Source: Acidobacteriota bacterium (GTDB taxonomy: Bacteria > Acidobacteriota > Blastocatellia > Pyrinomonadales > Pyrinomonadaceae). Taken from it: 64,000 nucleotides of DNA. The notes under the pieces were generated by a model. The model was not told the DNA's origin and searched no databases. It saw only the letters and a list, made by a program, of their open reading frames with translations. Below, piece by piece: positions 15,816 through 25,569 of the stretch. How positions within the stretch are numbered: the first letter of the stretch is position 1; each line of letters opens with the position of its first letter. Where the stretch lies: the NCBI GenBank assembly GCA_016700075.1, contig CP065000.1, forward strand, positions 2,232,001 to 2,296,000, given 5' to 3'. A program made the translations under genes and the position numbers.

Positions 15816-18428
15816 ATGAGATTCGACAGATTCACCATTCGCGGCCAGGAGGCCGTTCAGGAAGCTATAGGCGTCGCTGAAAAGAATCAAAATCAGCAGG
15901 TCGAGCCCGAGCATATTCTCAGCTCGCTTTTGGAGCAAAAGGAGGGCGTCGTGCGCCCGATACTGGGAAAGATCGGCGTCAATTTAGCGCAGATAGAGAA
16001 CGAGCTCACTGCGGCGGTCGAGAAGTTTCCTAAGGTTTCCGGCGGACAGCAGTATTTCAGTTCGCGGACGAACACCATCTTTCAGGACGTGCAGAAGATC
16101 GCCGAGGCGATGCAGGACGAATACATCTCGACCGAGCATCTGCTGCTGGCGATCGCCGCTGAGAAGCAGGGTGACGCGGGCCGAATACTGCGTTCGAATG
16201 GTGTTTCCGGCGAGGATCTCGAAAAAGTAGTGACCGAGATGCGCGGCGGTTCGCGCATCACGGAGCAGAACGCAGAGGAAAATTTTCAAGCATTAGAAAA
16301 GTATGCTCAGGATCTGACCGAGCGGGCACGCAAAGGCAAGCTGGATCCCGTGATCGGCCGCGACGACGAGATACGCCGTACGATACAGATCCTTTCCCGA
16401 CGCACTAAAAATAATCCCGTCTTGATCGGCGAGCCCGGCGTCGGCAAGACCGCAATTGTCGAAGGGTTGGCACAGCGGATCGTTTCGGGCGACGTGCCAG
16501 AGACGCTGAAAAACAAGCGGCTTGTTTCGCTCGACCTTGGCTCGATGCTCGCGGGTGCAAAGTACCGCGGCGAGTTTGAGGACCGATTGAAAGCTGTACT
16601 GAAAGAGATCGAAAAGGCCGAGGGCCAGATCATTCTGTTCATCGACGAGCTGCACACGCTCGTCGGGGCCGGTGCTTCGGAAGGCGCGATCGACGCTTCA
16701 AATATGCTCAAGCCGGCACTTGCACGCGGCACACTGCGTGCGGTCGGTGCGACGACGCTGAACGAATATCAGAAATATATCGAGAAAGACAAAGCCCTCG
16801 AACGCCGCTTTCAACAGGTTTACATCGGCGAGCCGACGGTCGAAGACACCATCGCGATACTTCGCGGTTTGAAGGAGCGCTACGAGGTGCATCACGGCGT
16901 CCGCATAAAGGACGCGGCGATCGTCGCTGCGGCGACGTTGTCAAACCGTTACATCACCGACCGCTTTTTGCCTGACAAAGCCATCGACCTGATCGACGAG
17001 GCCGCATCGCGCATACGCATCGAGATCGATTCGCTGCCGCAGGAGATAGACGAACTCGAACGCGAGATACTGCAGCTCGAGATCGAGCGGCAGGCATTGT
17101 CGCGTGAAACCGACGAGAAATCAAAAGAGCGGCTGAATGATATTGAAAAGCGCATCGCGGACCTGAAAGAGCGTTCATCGGCGATGAAGGCTCAATGGCA
17201 GTCGGAAAAGGAAGAGATCGAGAAGATGCGCGAGGGCAAAGAGCAGCTCGAACAGGCAAAACTCGAACTCGAACAGGCACGGCAGGCAGGCGACCTGACA
17301 AAGGCAGCAGAGATCCAATACGGACGTATTCCCGAGCTTGAGAAGCTGCTTGAGACAGAGCAGCAACGGCTCGGCGAACTGCAGAAAGAGGGCGTGTTCC
17401 TGAAAGAGGAAGTTGACGAAGAGGACGTCGCCGAGGTCGTGGCGAAATGGACCGGCGTGCCCGTGTCGAAAATGCTCGAAGGCGAGATGCAGAAGCTCGT
17501 CGCGATGGAGCAGAACCTCGGAAAGCGCGTCATCGGCCAGGACGAGGCTCTTTCGGCCGTGGCGAACGCGGTCCGGCGTGCACGTGCGGGATTGCAGGAT
17601 CCGAACCGGCCGGTCGGTTCGTTCATATTCCTCGGCCCGACGGGCGTCGGAAAGACCGAGACGGCAAGGGCACTAGCAGAATTTCTGTTCGACGACGAAC
17701 GCGCGATGGTGCGGCTCGATATGTCGGAATACATGGAAAAGCACGCCGTCGCCCGCATGATCGGCGCTCCGCCGGGATACGTCGGCTATGAAGAAGGCGG
17801 CCAGCTTACCGAGGCCGTCCGTCGCAGGCCGTATTCGGTCGTGCTTTTCGACGAGATCGAGAAGGCGCATCCCGACGTTTTCAACGTCCTGCTGCAGATA
17901 CTCGACGACGGTCGCCTGACCGACAGCAAGGGCCGCGTGGTCGATTTCAAGAATACGGTGCTGATAATGACGTCAAACCTCGGCTCGCGTGAGATACAGT
18001 CCGCGGCGGAAAATCCGCTTGCCGACCGCGATACGAAAGCTGATGTGCTGCAAGTTTTGCGGGGGCATTTCAAGCCCGAATTTCTCAACCGCATCGACGA
18101 CATCGTGGTCTTTACGCAGTTGTCGCGTGAACAGATCGCCACGATCATCGACGTGCAGATTGAGAGGCTTCGAAAGATGCTTGCCGAGCGCGATATCACC
18201 GTTGAGATGGAACAGTCGGCACGCGATCTGCTCGTTCAGGAAGGCTACGATCCGATCTACGGCGCGCGGCCGCTAAAGCGGGCCATACAGTCGCTGATCC
18301 AAAATCCGCTTGCGGTAAAACTGCTGAACGGCGAGATCGGTTCGGGTCAAAAGGTCATTGTTTCAGCCGAAAACGGCGAGATGAGATTCTCGCCGTCGGC
18401 AGGCGAAGGCAAAGCCACCTCGAACTGA
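15816..18428 (+). CDS. clpB: ATP-dependent disaggregase ClpB
   Basis: At 870 residues this is the usual ClpB length. The N-domain carries two Clp-N repeats (residues 1-145). D1 has Walker A GEPGVGKT, pore loop AGAKYRGEF and Walker B ILFIDE. The long coiled-coil middle domain (about residues 405-530, rich in ELEREILQLEIE and KMREGKEQLEQ) is specific to ClpB. D2 has GPTGVGKT, pore loop GYVGYEEGG and the arginine-finger region RPLKRAIQ. There is no ClpP-binding LGF loop, as expected. ClpB works with DnaK/GrpE to extract proteins from aggregates in the cytosol. It is followed 42 nt later by grpE. Confidence 0.98.
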   Translation: MRFDRFTIRGQEAVQEAIGVAEKNQNQQVEPEHILSSLLEQKEGVVRPILGKIGVNLAQIENELTAAVEKFPKVSGGQQYFSSRTNTIFQDVQKIAEAMQDEYISTEHLLLAIAAEKQGDAGRILRSNGVSGEDLEKVVTEMRGGSRITEQNAEENFQALEKYAQDLTERARKGKLDPVIGRDDEIRRTIQILSRRTKNNPVLIGEPGVGKTAIVEGLAQRIVSGDVPETLKNKRLVSLDLGSMLAGAKYRGEFEDRLKAVLKEIEKAEGQIILFIDELHTLVGAGASEGAIDASNMLKPALARGTLRAVGATTLNEYQKYIEKDKALERRFQQVYIGEPTVEDTIAILRGLKERYEVHHGVRIKDAAIVAAATLSNRYITDRFLPDKAIDLIDEAASRIRIEIDSLPQEIDELEREILQLEIERQALSRETDEKSKERLNDIEKRIADLKERSSAMKAQWQSEKEEIEKMREGKEQLEQAKLELEQARQAGDLTKAAEIQYGRIPELEKLLETEQQRLGELQKEGVFLKEEVDEEDVAEVVAKWTGVPVSKMLEGEMQKLVAMEQNLGKRVIGQDEALSAVANAVRRARAGLQDPNRPVGSFIFLGPTGVGKTETARALAEFLFDDERAMVRLDMSEYMEKHAVARMIGAPPGYVGYEEGGQLTEAVRRRPYSVVLFDEIEKAHPDVFNVLLQILDDGRLTDSKGRVVDFKNTVLIMTSNLGSREIQSAAENPLADRDTKADVLQVLRGHFKPEFLNRIDDIVVFTQLSREQIATIIDVQIERLRKMLAERDITVEMEQSARDLLVQEGYDPIYGARPLKRAIQSLIQNPLAVKLLNGEIGSGQKVIVSAENGEMRFSPSAGEGKATSN

Positions 18429-18470
18429 CGGTTTCCAATGAGGAACGCAAGCCTTTAGAATACTAATTAG

Positions 18471-19145
18471 ATGTTTAAGCGAAAGAAGATGAGCGAACTG
18501 GATCACCTAATAGAAGAACACCCTGAGGATATGGAGCCGCCGATCGCGGTCAAGGACAAGCGCCGTTTCAATGAGAACGGCGAACTCGTCCGCGATGATG
18601 AGCCCGAAGCGGGAAAAAAGACGGTCCCCGTAAAGCCGCAGCGTGAGACCGAACTGGAAGCTCAGCTAAAGGCCGAGGTCGAACGCCGCGAGGCAGCCGA
18701 GGCGAAACTGGTCGGCGTGCAGGCAAAGTTCGAAGAGGCAAAGGCCGAGCTTGAAAAAGAGACCGCCGAGATGCGCGAAAGGCTTAAGCGTACACTGGAG
18801 GATCGGGCCAATCAGAACAAATTCAATTTCCTTCAGACGCTTCTTCCTGTTTTGGATAACCTTCATCTCGCCGTGAATGCAAGCGAAGAGGACCCTTCCA
18901 TCGAGAATCTCAGGACCGGTGTTAAAGGCGTCGCTAGATCATTCGAACACGCCTTGGCGAGCGTCGGTGTTGAAACTGTTCCGTCCATCGGAACGAATTT
19001 CGATCCTGAACTGCACGAGGCGGTCGATATGGCTCCGGCAGATGCTGAGAATGACGGAAAGATCGTCGCTGAATATCAGACGGGCTATCGTTTTGGCGAT
19101 CGTCTGCTGCGTCCCGCTCGGGTGCAGGTTGGAAAGGCGGGTTAA
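18471..19145 (+). CDS. grpE: Nucleotide exchange factor GrpE
   Basis: A 224-residue protein. The N-terminal about 60 residues are charged and disordered, then a long coiled coil (about 65-120, KAEVERREAAEAKL and on) leads to the four-helix bundle (NFLQTLLPVLDNLHLAVNAS). The C-terminal beta-wing carries FDPELHEAV and YRFGDRLLRPARVQV, the GrpE signature. GrpE releases ADP from DnaK. The ATG at 18471 has only a weak ribosome site; the in-frame ATG at 18489 is an alternative. The gene is placed between clpB and a second Clp ATPase; dnaK and dnaJ are not in the window. Confidence 0.95.
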   Translation: MFKRKKMSELDHLIEEHPEDMEPPIAVKDKRRFNENGELVRDDEPEAGKKTVPVKPQRETELEAQLKAEVERREAAEAKLVGVQAKFEEAKAELEKETAEMRERLKRTLEDRANQNKFNFLQTLLPVLDNLHLAVNASEEDPSIENLRTGVKGVARSFEHALASVGVETVPSIGTNFDPELHEAVDMAPADAENDGKIVAEYQTGYRFGDRLLRPARVQVGKAG

Positions 19146-19236
19146 GATTTAGCTTATCAATTACCGGCGCGAATGTTATTATGGCGTTTAGCCAACCTCT
19201 CCCTTCCCGAACGGCCCAATAGGCGGAACCAAATTT

Positions 19237-21516
19237 ATGGCGGACATAGAAGCGTATAAGGATAAATTCAGCGAAAGCGGACAGCGCATATTGGACATCG
19301 CTCTGGCAGAATCCAAGAAGCGCGACCAGAACTACATTGCGGTCGAACATATCCTGCACGCGCTTGCGGGTGAGGAAGAGGACCTTTTCTCTTCAACGAT
19401 GCGCGACCTGTCGGTCGATCCTCGGTCGGTAAAGATACTTATCGAAAAGCGAATGGCCAATGGCCGTCATCATACCGGGACCGGATATCGCATAGCCCCG
19501 GAAACGACGGAGCTTTTCAAACGCTCGATGGACCGCGCGCGTTCGCAGGGCCGCCGTGTCATTGATGCGAGCGATATTTTCTACGTCTTGTCGAATGACG
19601 GACGCAGCGTCTTGAATGAGGTTTTGCAGAACCTTGGCGTTCCGACCGAAGAGGTTGCGCAGATAGCCCGTACACGCATACGCAAACGCGAGAAAGAAGA
19701 AGAGAGAGTAAGGCAAAAATACGAATTGCCAAGCTTTTTACGGCATTTCGGCGTTTCGCTGAACAAGCTTGCCCGTCAGGACAAGATACCGCCGACCATC
19801 GGGCGTGAAGAAGAGATCCGGCAGATGATCGAGATACTGTCGCACCGCGAGCGGTCCAATTCACCGATGCTCGTCGGTGAGCCGGGCGTCGGCAAAACTG
19901 CCGTTGTCGAGGGCCTCGCCCGAATGATAGAGCTGGAGCCGGAAAAGGTGCCGGCAAGACTCCGCGATTCACACATCGTCCAGCTTCAGATGGGCGGACT
20001 TGTCGCCGGAACGATGCTGCGGGGAATGTTCGAGGAGCGCATCAAAGGCATCATCGACGAGGTGAAGGAAAAAGACCACATCATCCTTTTCATCGACGAA
20101 GCCCACACCATCATCGGTGCAGGCGCCGCGATGGGGACGACATCCGACGCGGCGAATATGTTCAAATCCGCCTTGGCACGCGGCGAACTCCGCATTATTG
20201 GTGCGACGACGATGACCGAATACAAGGAGTACATCGGCGAGGATGAAGCTCTTGCACGGCGTTTTCGTCTCGTTAAGGTGCCCGAACCCACTATCGACGA
20301 AACGAAACAGATATTGCTGGGCGTGAGGCCGAGATTGGAAAAGAACTATTCGGTCACCATCTCGGACGAGGCGATAAATACTGCTCTCGAGATGTCGCCG
20401 AAATACATCCGCAATCTTCATCTGCCCGACAAAGCCATCGGTTGGCTCGACACGGCATCGGTCAAGGTCGAGATAAATCCTGCTGACGGCATGGTCGTGC
20501 AGCCGGACCACATCATTGAGGTCATTTCGCAGGAATCGCGAATTCCGAAGGACATGATCTATCGCGACACGTCCGACAGATTCTCGCTGATGGAAGACGA
20601 GCTCGGGAAACGCGTTATCGGGCAAAAGGACGCCGTACGGGCCGTCGCCGAAAGGCTCCGTCTGAACAAGGGCCCACTGAAAGAGAATCACTATGCGCCC
20701 GACGGTGTACTGCTTTTCCTCGGGCCGACAGGTGTCGGCAAGACCGAACTTGCGAAGGCAGTCGCCGAGTTCATGTTTGGCGACGAAAGCAAGATGATCC
20801 GCATCGATATGTCCGAATACGGCGACGGCACGGTCGGCATCGAAAAGCTGATCGGGATGCCGCGCGGCATCGTCGGTTCGGAACGCGGCGGTATCTTAAC
20901 GGAACAGCTTCGCGATAATCCTTACACGGTGCTGCTGCTCGACGAGGTCGAAAAGGCATCGCCGTATCTGATGAACATTTTTCTGCAGGCATTTGACGAA
21001 GGCTGGATCACGGACGGCCGCGGCAAGAAAGTGTATCTGTCGGACGCCATCGTTATCATGACGTCGAATCTCGGCTCGGAGAATTTCAAGAAATACGAAT
21101 CGCCGCTCGGTTTCGGCATGAAATCCGTAGGCAGCATGCAGGCAATTCGCAGCGATGTGATGAAGGCGGCAGAGACGCGGTTCACGCCTGAGTTTCGCAA
21201 CCGTATCGACGAGATAGTGATCTTTTCCCCGCTGACACGCGACGAGGTCCGCGAGATAGCCAAGCTGTATTTGGCGAAAATTCAGCGAAATATGGAACGC
21301 CAGGGCAAGGTCGTCGAGGTCACGGATGCGGCGCTTGAACTCATCACGGACAAAGGCTATTCGCCGACCTACGGCGCTCGTTTCCTGAAACGCCACATCG
21401 ACCAAAAGGTGAAATTGCCCATTACGAACTCTTGGAAAGCGGCGGCCAAATTCATCGTTGACGCCGAGGGCGAAGACATCGTCGTCCGAAATGACGAGGT
21501 TTTCAGCCTGAATTAG
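19237..21516 (+). CDS. ClpA/ClpC-type AAA+ unfoldase with altered pore loops
   Basis: At 759 residues this has ClpA-like length and no M-domain. The Clp-N repeats occupy residues 1-145. D1 has Walker A GEPGVGKT (214-221) and ILFIDEAH. D2 has GPTGVGKT (496-503) and VLLLDEVEKA. An LGF tripeptide at 624-626 lies where ClpA/ClpC carry their ClpP-docking loop, so a ClpP partner is likely. The substrate-gripping pore loops are unusual. D1 reads TMLRG (259-263) instead of xKYRG, and D2 reads GIVG (544-547) instead of GYVG, so both canonical tyrosines are missing while ClpB in the same cluster keeps them. It may be a specialised unfoldase with different substrates. Confidence 0.9.
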   Translation: MADIEAYKDKFSESGQRILDIALAESKKRDQNYIAVEHILHALAGEEEDLFSSTMRDLSVDPRSVKILIEKRMANGRHHTGTGYRIAPETTELFKRSMDRARSQGRRVIDASDIFYVLSNDGRSVLNEVLQNLGVPTEEVAQIARTRIRKREKEEERVRQKYELPSFLRHFGVSLNKLARQDKIPPTIGREEEIRQMIEILSHRERSNSPMLVGEPGVGKTAVVEGLARMIELEPEKVPARLRDSHIVQLQMGGLVAGTMLRGMFEERIKGIIDEVKEKDHIILFIDEAHTIIGAGAAMGTTSDAANMFKSALARGELRIIGATTMTEYKEYIGEDEALARRFRLVKVPEPTIDETKQILLGVRPRLEKNYSVTISDEAINTALEMSPKYIRNLHLPDKAIGWLDTASVKVEINPADGMVVQPDHIIEVISQESRIPKDMIYRDTSDRFSLMEDELGKRVIGQKDAVRAVAERLRLNKGPLKENHYAPDGVLLFLGPTGVGKTELAKAVAEFMFGDESKMIRIDMSEYGDGTVGIEKLIGMPRGIVGSERGGILTEQLRDNPYTVLLLDEVEKASPYLMNIFLQAFDEGWITDGRGKKVYLSDAIVIMTSNLGSENFKKYESPLGFGMKSVGSMQAIRSDVMKAAETRFTPEFRNRIDEIVIFSPLTRDEVREIAKLYLAKIQRNMERQGKVVEVTDAALELITDKGYSPTYGARFLKRHIDQKVKLPITNSWKAAAKFIVDAEGEDIVVRNDEVFSLN

Positions 21517-21540
21517 GCCGAGATCTTCGTTTTTTGCATC

Positions 21541-21580
21541 AAAGGCTTTGAGGATAATATCTTCAAGGCCTTTATTTCTC
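21541..21580 (+). terminator. Terminator-like hairpin after the Clp ATPase
   Basis: AAAGGC and GCCTTT bracket a further imperfect stem (TTGAGGATA / TATCTTCAA with one wobble), followed by TTATTTCT. It lies between the Clp gene and the next plus-strand gene and slightly precedes that gene's ATG. Confidence 0.55.
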
Positions 21581-21581
21581 T

Positions 21582-22388
21582 ATGACCGAGACTGTGAAAA
21601 GAACCTATTTGATGCTCGCCCTTTGCGGCATGATATTCCTGTTTGGCCACTCAGCGTCGCCGGCGCAAACATCCGAGCCGCCGTCTCCTGAGGCCATTAT
21701 CTCGAGAGCGGTCGAGTATCTGGGCGGCGAGCGTTATTTGAAAGTGACCTCGCAGGTGAGCCGCGGCAAATTCAGCGTGATACGCGAAGGCGCGGTCATT
21801 TCGTTCTCGTCATTTCACGACGTGATAGTTTTCCCGGACCGCGAGCGGACGGATTTTCGCAGCAGCGGGATACGCAGCACTCAGGTGAACATCGCGGGCG
21901 GCGGTTGGGTGTTCGACGGTGAGACCGAGGCGATACGCGATCAGACCGAGATACAGCTCGCCAATTTCAAACGCGGCGTCCGAACGAGCCTGGACAATCT
22001 GCTGCGAGGCTATTGGAAGGGCGAGGCCGAACTGAGTTACGCGGGACGCAGGCCTGCTTCGCTGGGGCGTCGGAACGATGTCGTAAAGCTGAAATAAAGC
22101 GACGGTTTCGAGGTGGAATTTGAATTCTCTGCCGACGACGGCACCCCGCAAAAGGCTATATACAAACGCCGGAATGCAGACGGCGAACCTATCACCGAAG
22201 AGGACCGTTTTGCACAGTTCGTCGAGGTCAGCGGCATTCGTGCGGCATTTGTCGTTGACCGCTTTACCGACGGCAAACACGCCTCGCGCATCAACTACGA
22301 ATCCATCGAATACAACAAACGTATTCCCGATTCGATCTTCGTCAAACCCGCCAATCTAAAAGAGGCAAAACGCGACATCAAGCTGTGA
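21582..22388 (+). pseudogene. Secreted hypothetical protein interrupted by an in-frame TAA
   Basis: Two open segments, 21582-22097 and 22098-22388, lie in the same frame and are separated only by the TAA at 22095-22097. Together they would give about 268 residues. There is a signal peptide (LMLALCGMIFLFGHSASPAQ), a helical segment PEAIISRAVEYLGGERYLKV, and a beta-rich body that continues naturally across the stop (NDVVKLK-stop-SDGFEVEFEFSADDGTP). The fold pattern resembles LolA-like or outer-membrane-lipoprotein-sorting proteins common in Acidobacteriota, but the family is not certain. The downstream part has codon usage like its neighbours. It could be a recent nonsense mutation or a base error in the assembly. 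Confidence 0.75.
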
Positions 22389-22417
22389 GCCGCGAATTGC
22401 CTCTGAATTGAATTCGC

Positions 22418-25096
22418 CTAAACGAAGGCGAAGTCGAACTGCGCCTGATGTGCCGAGCGGTCAGAGGCGAGGTCCACGTTGCCCAGCATATCTTCGATCT
22501 CCTCCAAGACGGCTCGCTCGGTAGAGCGAAGAGCCTTTGCGACCTCAGGATGCACGCGAAGCGTTGTGTGCCGAACGTCCTCGACGTCACGCGACAGGCG
22601 GCGTGCTTCGGCGAGTATCTCGTAGCAGACGGTTGTCGGCGATTTCACCCAGCCTGAACCTTCGCAGTTCTCGCACGGCGTACACATCGTCCTTTCGAGC
22701 GATTGTTTGACGCGCTTTCTGGTCATGATAATGAGCCCGAAATCGTTGAACGACAGCACCTTGGTCGGCGAGCGGTCCGATTGCAGGGCCTCCTGCAGTG
22801 CCTTCTGGACCTTGTGCCTATTGCGGCGGTCTTCCATGTCGATCAGGTCGAGCACGATGATGCCGCCGAGGTCGCGAAGCCGTATCTGGCGTGCGATCTC
22901 ATCGACCGCTTCCATGTTCGTCTTCGTAATGGTGTCCTCGAGGCGTGCGTTGCCCTTGCCGACGAATTTGCCGGTGTTCACGTCGATCGCGACGAGTGCC
23001 TCGGTCTGGTTAATTACCAGATAGCCGCCCGATTTCAGCCATACGCGGGGCTTCAGTGCCTTGTCGATCTCTTCCTGAACGCCGTAGTAATCGAGGATGG
23101 GCTCGTCCCGCGTGTACAGCTTGATGCGGTTGACCATCTTCGGATGGATGAGGTTGATGAACTCGACCGTGCGGAGATATTCCTCTTCGCTGTCCACGCG
23201 GATCGCCGTGAAATCATCAGAAAGCTGATCGCGCAGTATCCGCTGGACGAGGTCCAGGTCCTGGTGGACCAACGCCGGCGACTTACGCTTTTCCGAACGC
23301 TTTTTAGCGTCAAGCCACGTTTTGACGAGGTATTTCGCATCGTTGCGAAGCTCGTCCTCGGGTATGCCAATGCCCGCGGTGCGAACGATAAATCCTCCCG
23401 ACGTAATTTCCGGATCCTGACGGATCTTTTGGATCAGCGTCCGCAGACGGCCGCGTTCGCTGGACGATTCTATCTTTCGCGAAACGCCCAAATGCTCGAT
23501 CGTCGGCATATAGACCAAAAAACGGCCCGGCAGAGCGATGTGCGACGTGATGCGTGCGCCTTTCTTTGCGATGGGCTCTTTGGCGATCTGAACGATTATC
23601 TCCTGGCCTTCGCGGAGTAGGTCCGAGATGGCGGGCATGGGCGGACGCTCGCGGCGGTCGAAACGCTTGCCGTTGTCTTTGCCTTTGTCGCGGTCACGAT
23701 CACGGTCCTTGTCGCGATCCCTGTCGCGGCTTTCACCGCGGTCTTTGTCACGGGCTTCGCGGTTGTCGCGGTTGTCGCGGTCGCGTCCGCCGCGTTTGTT
23801 GCGGCCGCGGTCTGATCGTTCCGGCCGTGTGTCGGCTACAGGTTCTTCCGATCCTTCCACTGCTGCCTCTTCTGCGGGAACCTCGTCAGTTCCCGGAGTC
23901 TCTTCTGCGGCGACGGGTTCTTCGGCTGCAGCTTCTACGGGCTCGGGCTCGCTCATTACGTCCGCGAAGCCCTCGATAACTTCAGTTTCATCGAGTTCGT
24001 CCAGAGCCTCCGCCATCTTGTTCCTAGCACCGCCGCGGCGTTTTCCGCGGCCGCCTCGGCGAACCGCCATTTCTGCTGTGTCTGAGGATTCACGAAGCGA
24101 AGCCTCGGCATCTTCCAGCGGCTCGTCCTCTTTTTTCTTTCTGCCTCTGGTGGTTTTCGCCTTTGCAGCTGCCGGCTTTTTCGTCGCCGCACGCTTGGCC
24201 TTCGGCTTTTCTTCCGCGGGCGTCTCTGCAGCTTCGGTATCGTCTTTCTTGCGGCGGCCGCGTTTTTTAGGCTCGGGTTTGGCTTCGGGCTCGTCCTCGT
24301 CGGCGATGCGTTCGAATCCGTTTCCGTCGCCTTTCGCGTTTGCCAGCAGCGAACCGACCTCCGCTTCCGCAGTGCTGTCGTCAAAACTGAATTCAATAGC
24401 GCGCACGCTTTCAACTATCGCTTCCTGAACGTACGCGTCCTTGAACATCTCGCCGGTGTCGGCGTCATCGTCGGCGATGCGTTCAAAGCCCGAAGCGTCC
24501 GGGTCTTTGTCAAGTATGGTGCCGGCGGCTATCGCCTCAGAACGACCGACCCTTTCGACTGACTCGACATCTGCTGTATCGTCTGCCGGGGCTTCGACTG
24601 CTTCAGCCGGTTCTTCACGGCGTCCGCGTCCGCGTTTACCGCGATCGCTGCGTCCGCTTCTCGCTTCATCTGCGGCGACTATGGTCGCGTCCTCGTCAAC
24701 GACGGCACCCGATTCGGCGATCGGTTCGACGATCTCCTGAACGGACTCCATCTGTTTTTCGCGTTCGATGCGGCCGCGTTCGATCTGTTCGTTGGCAGCC
24801 TTTTTGGCGTCTTCGGGCGAGGTTTTCTTGCCCTTTTCGGTGACGATGCGTTCGATCTCTTCGTCCTCATCGAAGAAATCGGAAACATAGAGGAACGCAT
24901 CGCGTTCCAGCCCGATATCGACAAAAGCCGACTGCATTCCGGGCAGGACGCGCATAACGCGACCCTTGTAAACATTGCCTGCGACGCCTGAATTCTCCTC
25001 GCCGCGTTCGATGTAAAATTCGGTGACCTTGCCATTATCCAGAATGGCGATCTTTTTTTCGCGTCCGTTGACGCTTACGATCATTTCTTTAGACAT
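22418..25096 (-). CDS. Ribonuclease E/G family with a very long insert in the S1 domain
   Basis: An 892-residue protein. The N-terminus has IVSVNGREKKIAIL and the first half of the S1 fold (GNVYKGRVMRVLPGMQSAFVDIG). From about residue 75 to 485 an insertion of alternating acidic and basic low-complexity sequence interrupts the S1 domain, containing GFERIADDD/GFERIADED twice and an RDRDKDRDRD-type tract. The S1 fold resumes at AISDLLREGQEIIVQIAKEP. The catalytic core then follows with VAIDVNTGKFVG, GGIIVLDLIDME and the zinc-link CTPCENC. RNase E/G cleaves single-stranded AU-rich RNA in mRNA decay and rRNA/tRNA maturation. The insert may recruit RNA or degradosome partners. AGGG precedes the ATG. 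Confidence 0.93.
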   Translation of the reverse strand: MSKEMIVSVNGREKKIAILDNGKVTEFYIERGEENSGVAGNVYKGRVMRVLPGMQSAFVDIGLERDAFLYVSDFFDEDEEIERIVTEKGKKTSPEDAKKAANEQIERGRIEREKQMESVQEIVEPIAESGAVVDEDATIVAADEARSGRSDRGKRGRGRREEPAEAVEAPADDTADVESVERVGRSEAIAAGTILDKDPDASGFERIADDDADTGEMFKDAYVQEAIVESVRAIEFSFDDSTAEAEVGSLLANAKGDGNGFERIADEDEPEAKPEPKKRGRRKKDDTEAAETPAEEKPKAKRAATKKPAAAKAKTTRGRKKKEDEPLEDAEASLRESSDTAEMAVRRGGRGKRRGGARNKMAEALDELDETEVIEGFADVMSEPEPVEAAAEEPVAAEETPGTDEVPAEEAAVEGSEEPVADTRPERSDRGRNKRGGRDRDNRDNREARDKDRGESRDRDRDKDRDRDRDKGKDNGKRFDRRERPPMPAISDLLREGQEIIVQIAKEPIAKKGARITSHIALPGRFLVYMPTIEHLGVSRKIESSSERGRLRTLIQKIRQDPEITSGGFIVRTAGIGIPEDELRNDAKYLVKTWLDAKKRSEKRKSPALVHQDLDLVQRILRDQLSDDFTAIRVDSEEEYLRTVEFINLIHPKMVNRIKLYTRDEPILDYYGVQEEIDKALKPRVWLKSGGYLVINQTEALVAIDVNTGKFVGKGNARLEDTITKTNMEAVDEIARQIRLRDLGGIIVLDLIDMEDRRNRHKVQKALQEALQSDRSPTKVLSFNDFGLIIMTRKRVKQSLERTMCTPCENCEGSGWVKSPTTVCYEILAEARRLSRDVEDVRHTTLRVHPEVAKALRSTERAVLEEIEDMLGNVDLASDRSAHQAQFDFAFV

Positions 25097-25569
25097 ATTT
25101 TGTCCCTGTATTTTGATTTAGGGATCCAGACGGTGCGGAAAACGGATGGAGCTATCGCAGATCTTACTGCCGGCAAGAAGCAGGGCGCACGTTGGCCTTA
25201 CAACTTTGTTCCGTAAATGGATTCCGGGCAGAAAAGTGAGAACGAATGTTCACGTTGGGATCTGTTTGACGCGGAGATGCGGCCTCCTTTTCGCCTTTCT
25301 CCGTGGGGAGCGACGGGCAGTCATATAAAACGCCGTGCTCAAACCCTATCAATAACTCTCATTCACGGCCTCCGTCGGCCGAAAAGATCTTTTTCGTATC
25401 CGCGGCCACAGGCGCAATGCCAAAACCGCAAACCGCAAGCAGTATAAACAATTACGGGAAATGAGTAAACCGACCTTTGAGTATTATTTTGCCGCAGATC
25501 TGCTGCAGATCTGCTGCAGATTGGCTTGGGCCGCCGCAACGGGCTAGAATGTAATTCCCCGAGCGCCCG
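25097..25569. other. Intergenic region between divergent RNase E/G and DNA polymerase genes
   Basis: This region of 473 bp must hold both promoters. The only structure I see is an 11-bp tandem repeat, GCAGATCTGCT, in about 2.5 copies at 25494-25521. No gene or RNA is supported; short open frames here lack any protein-like pattern. Confidence 0.5.

Noticed and set aside
23628..24428. Long plus-strand Ser-rich frame opposite the RNase E insert
   Set aside because: Antisense shadow of the repetitive charged insert.
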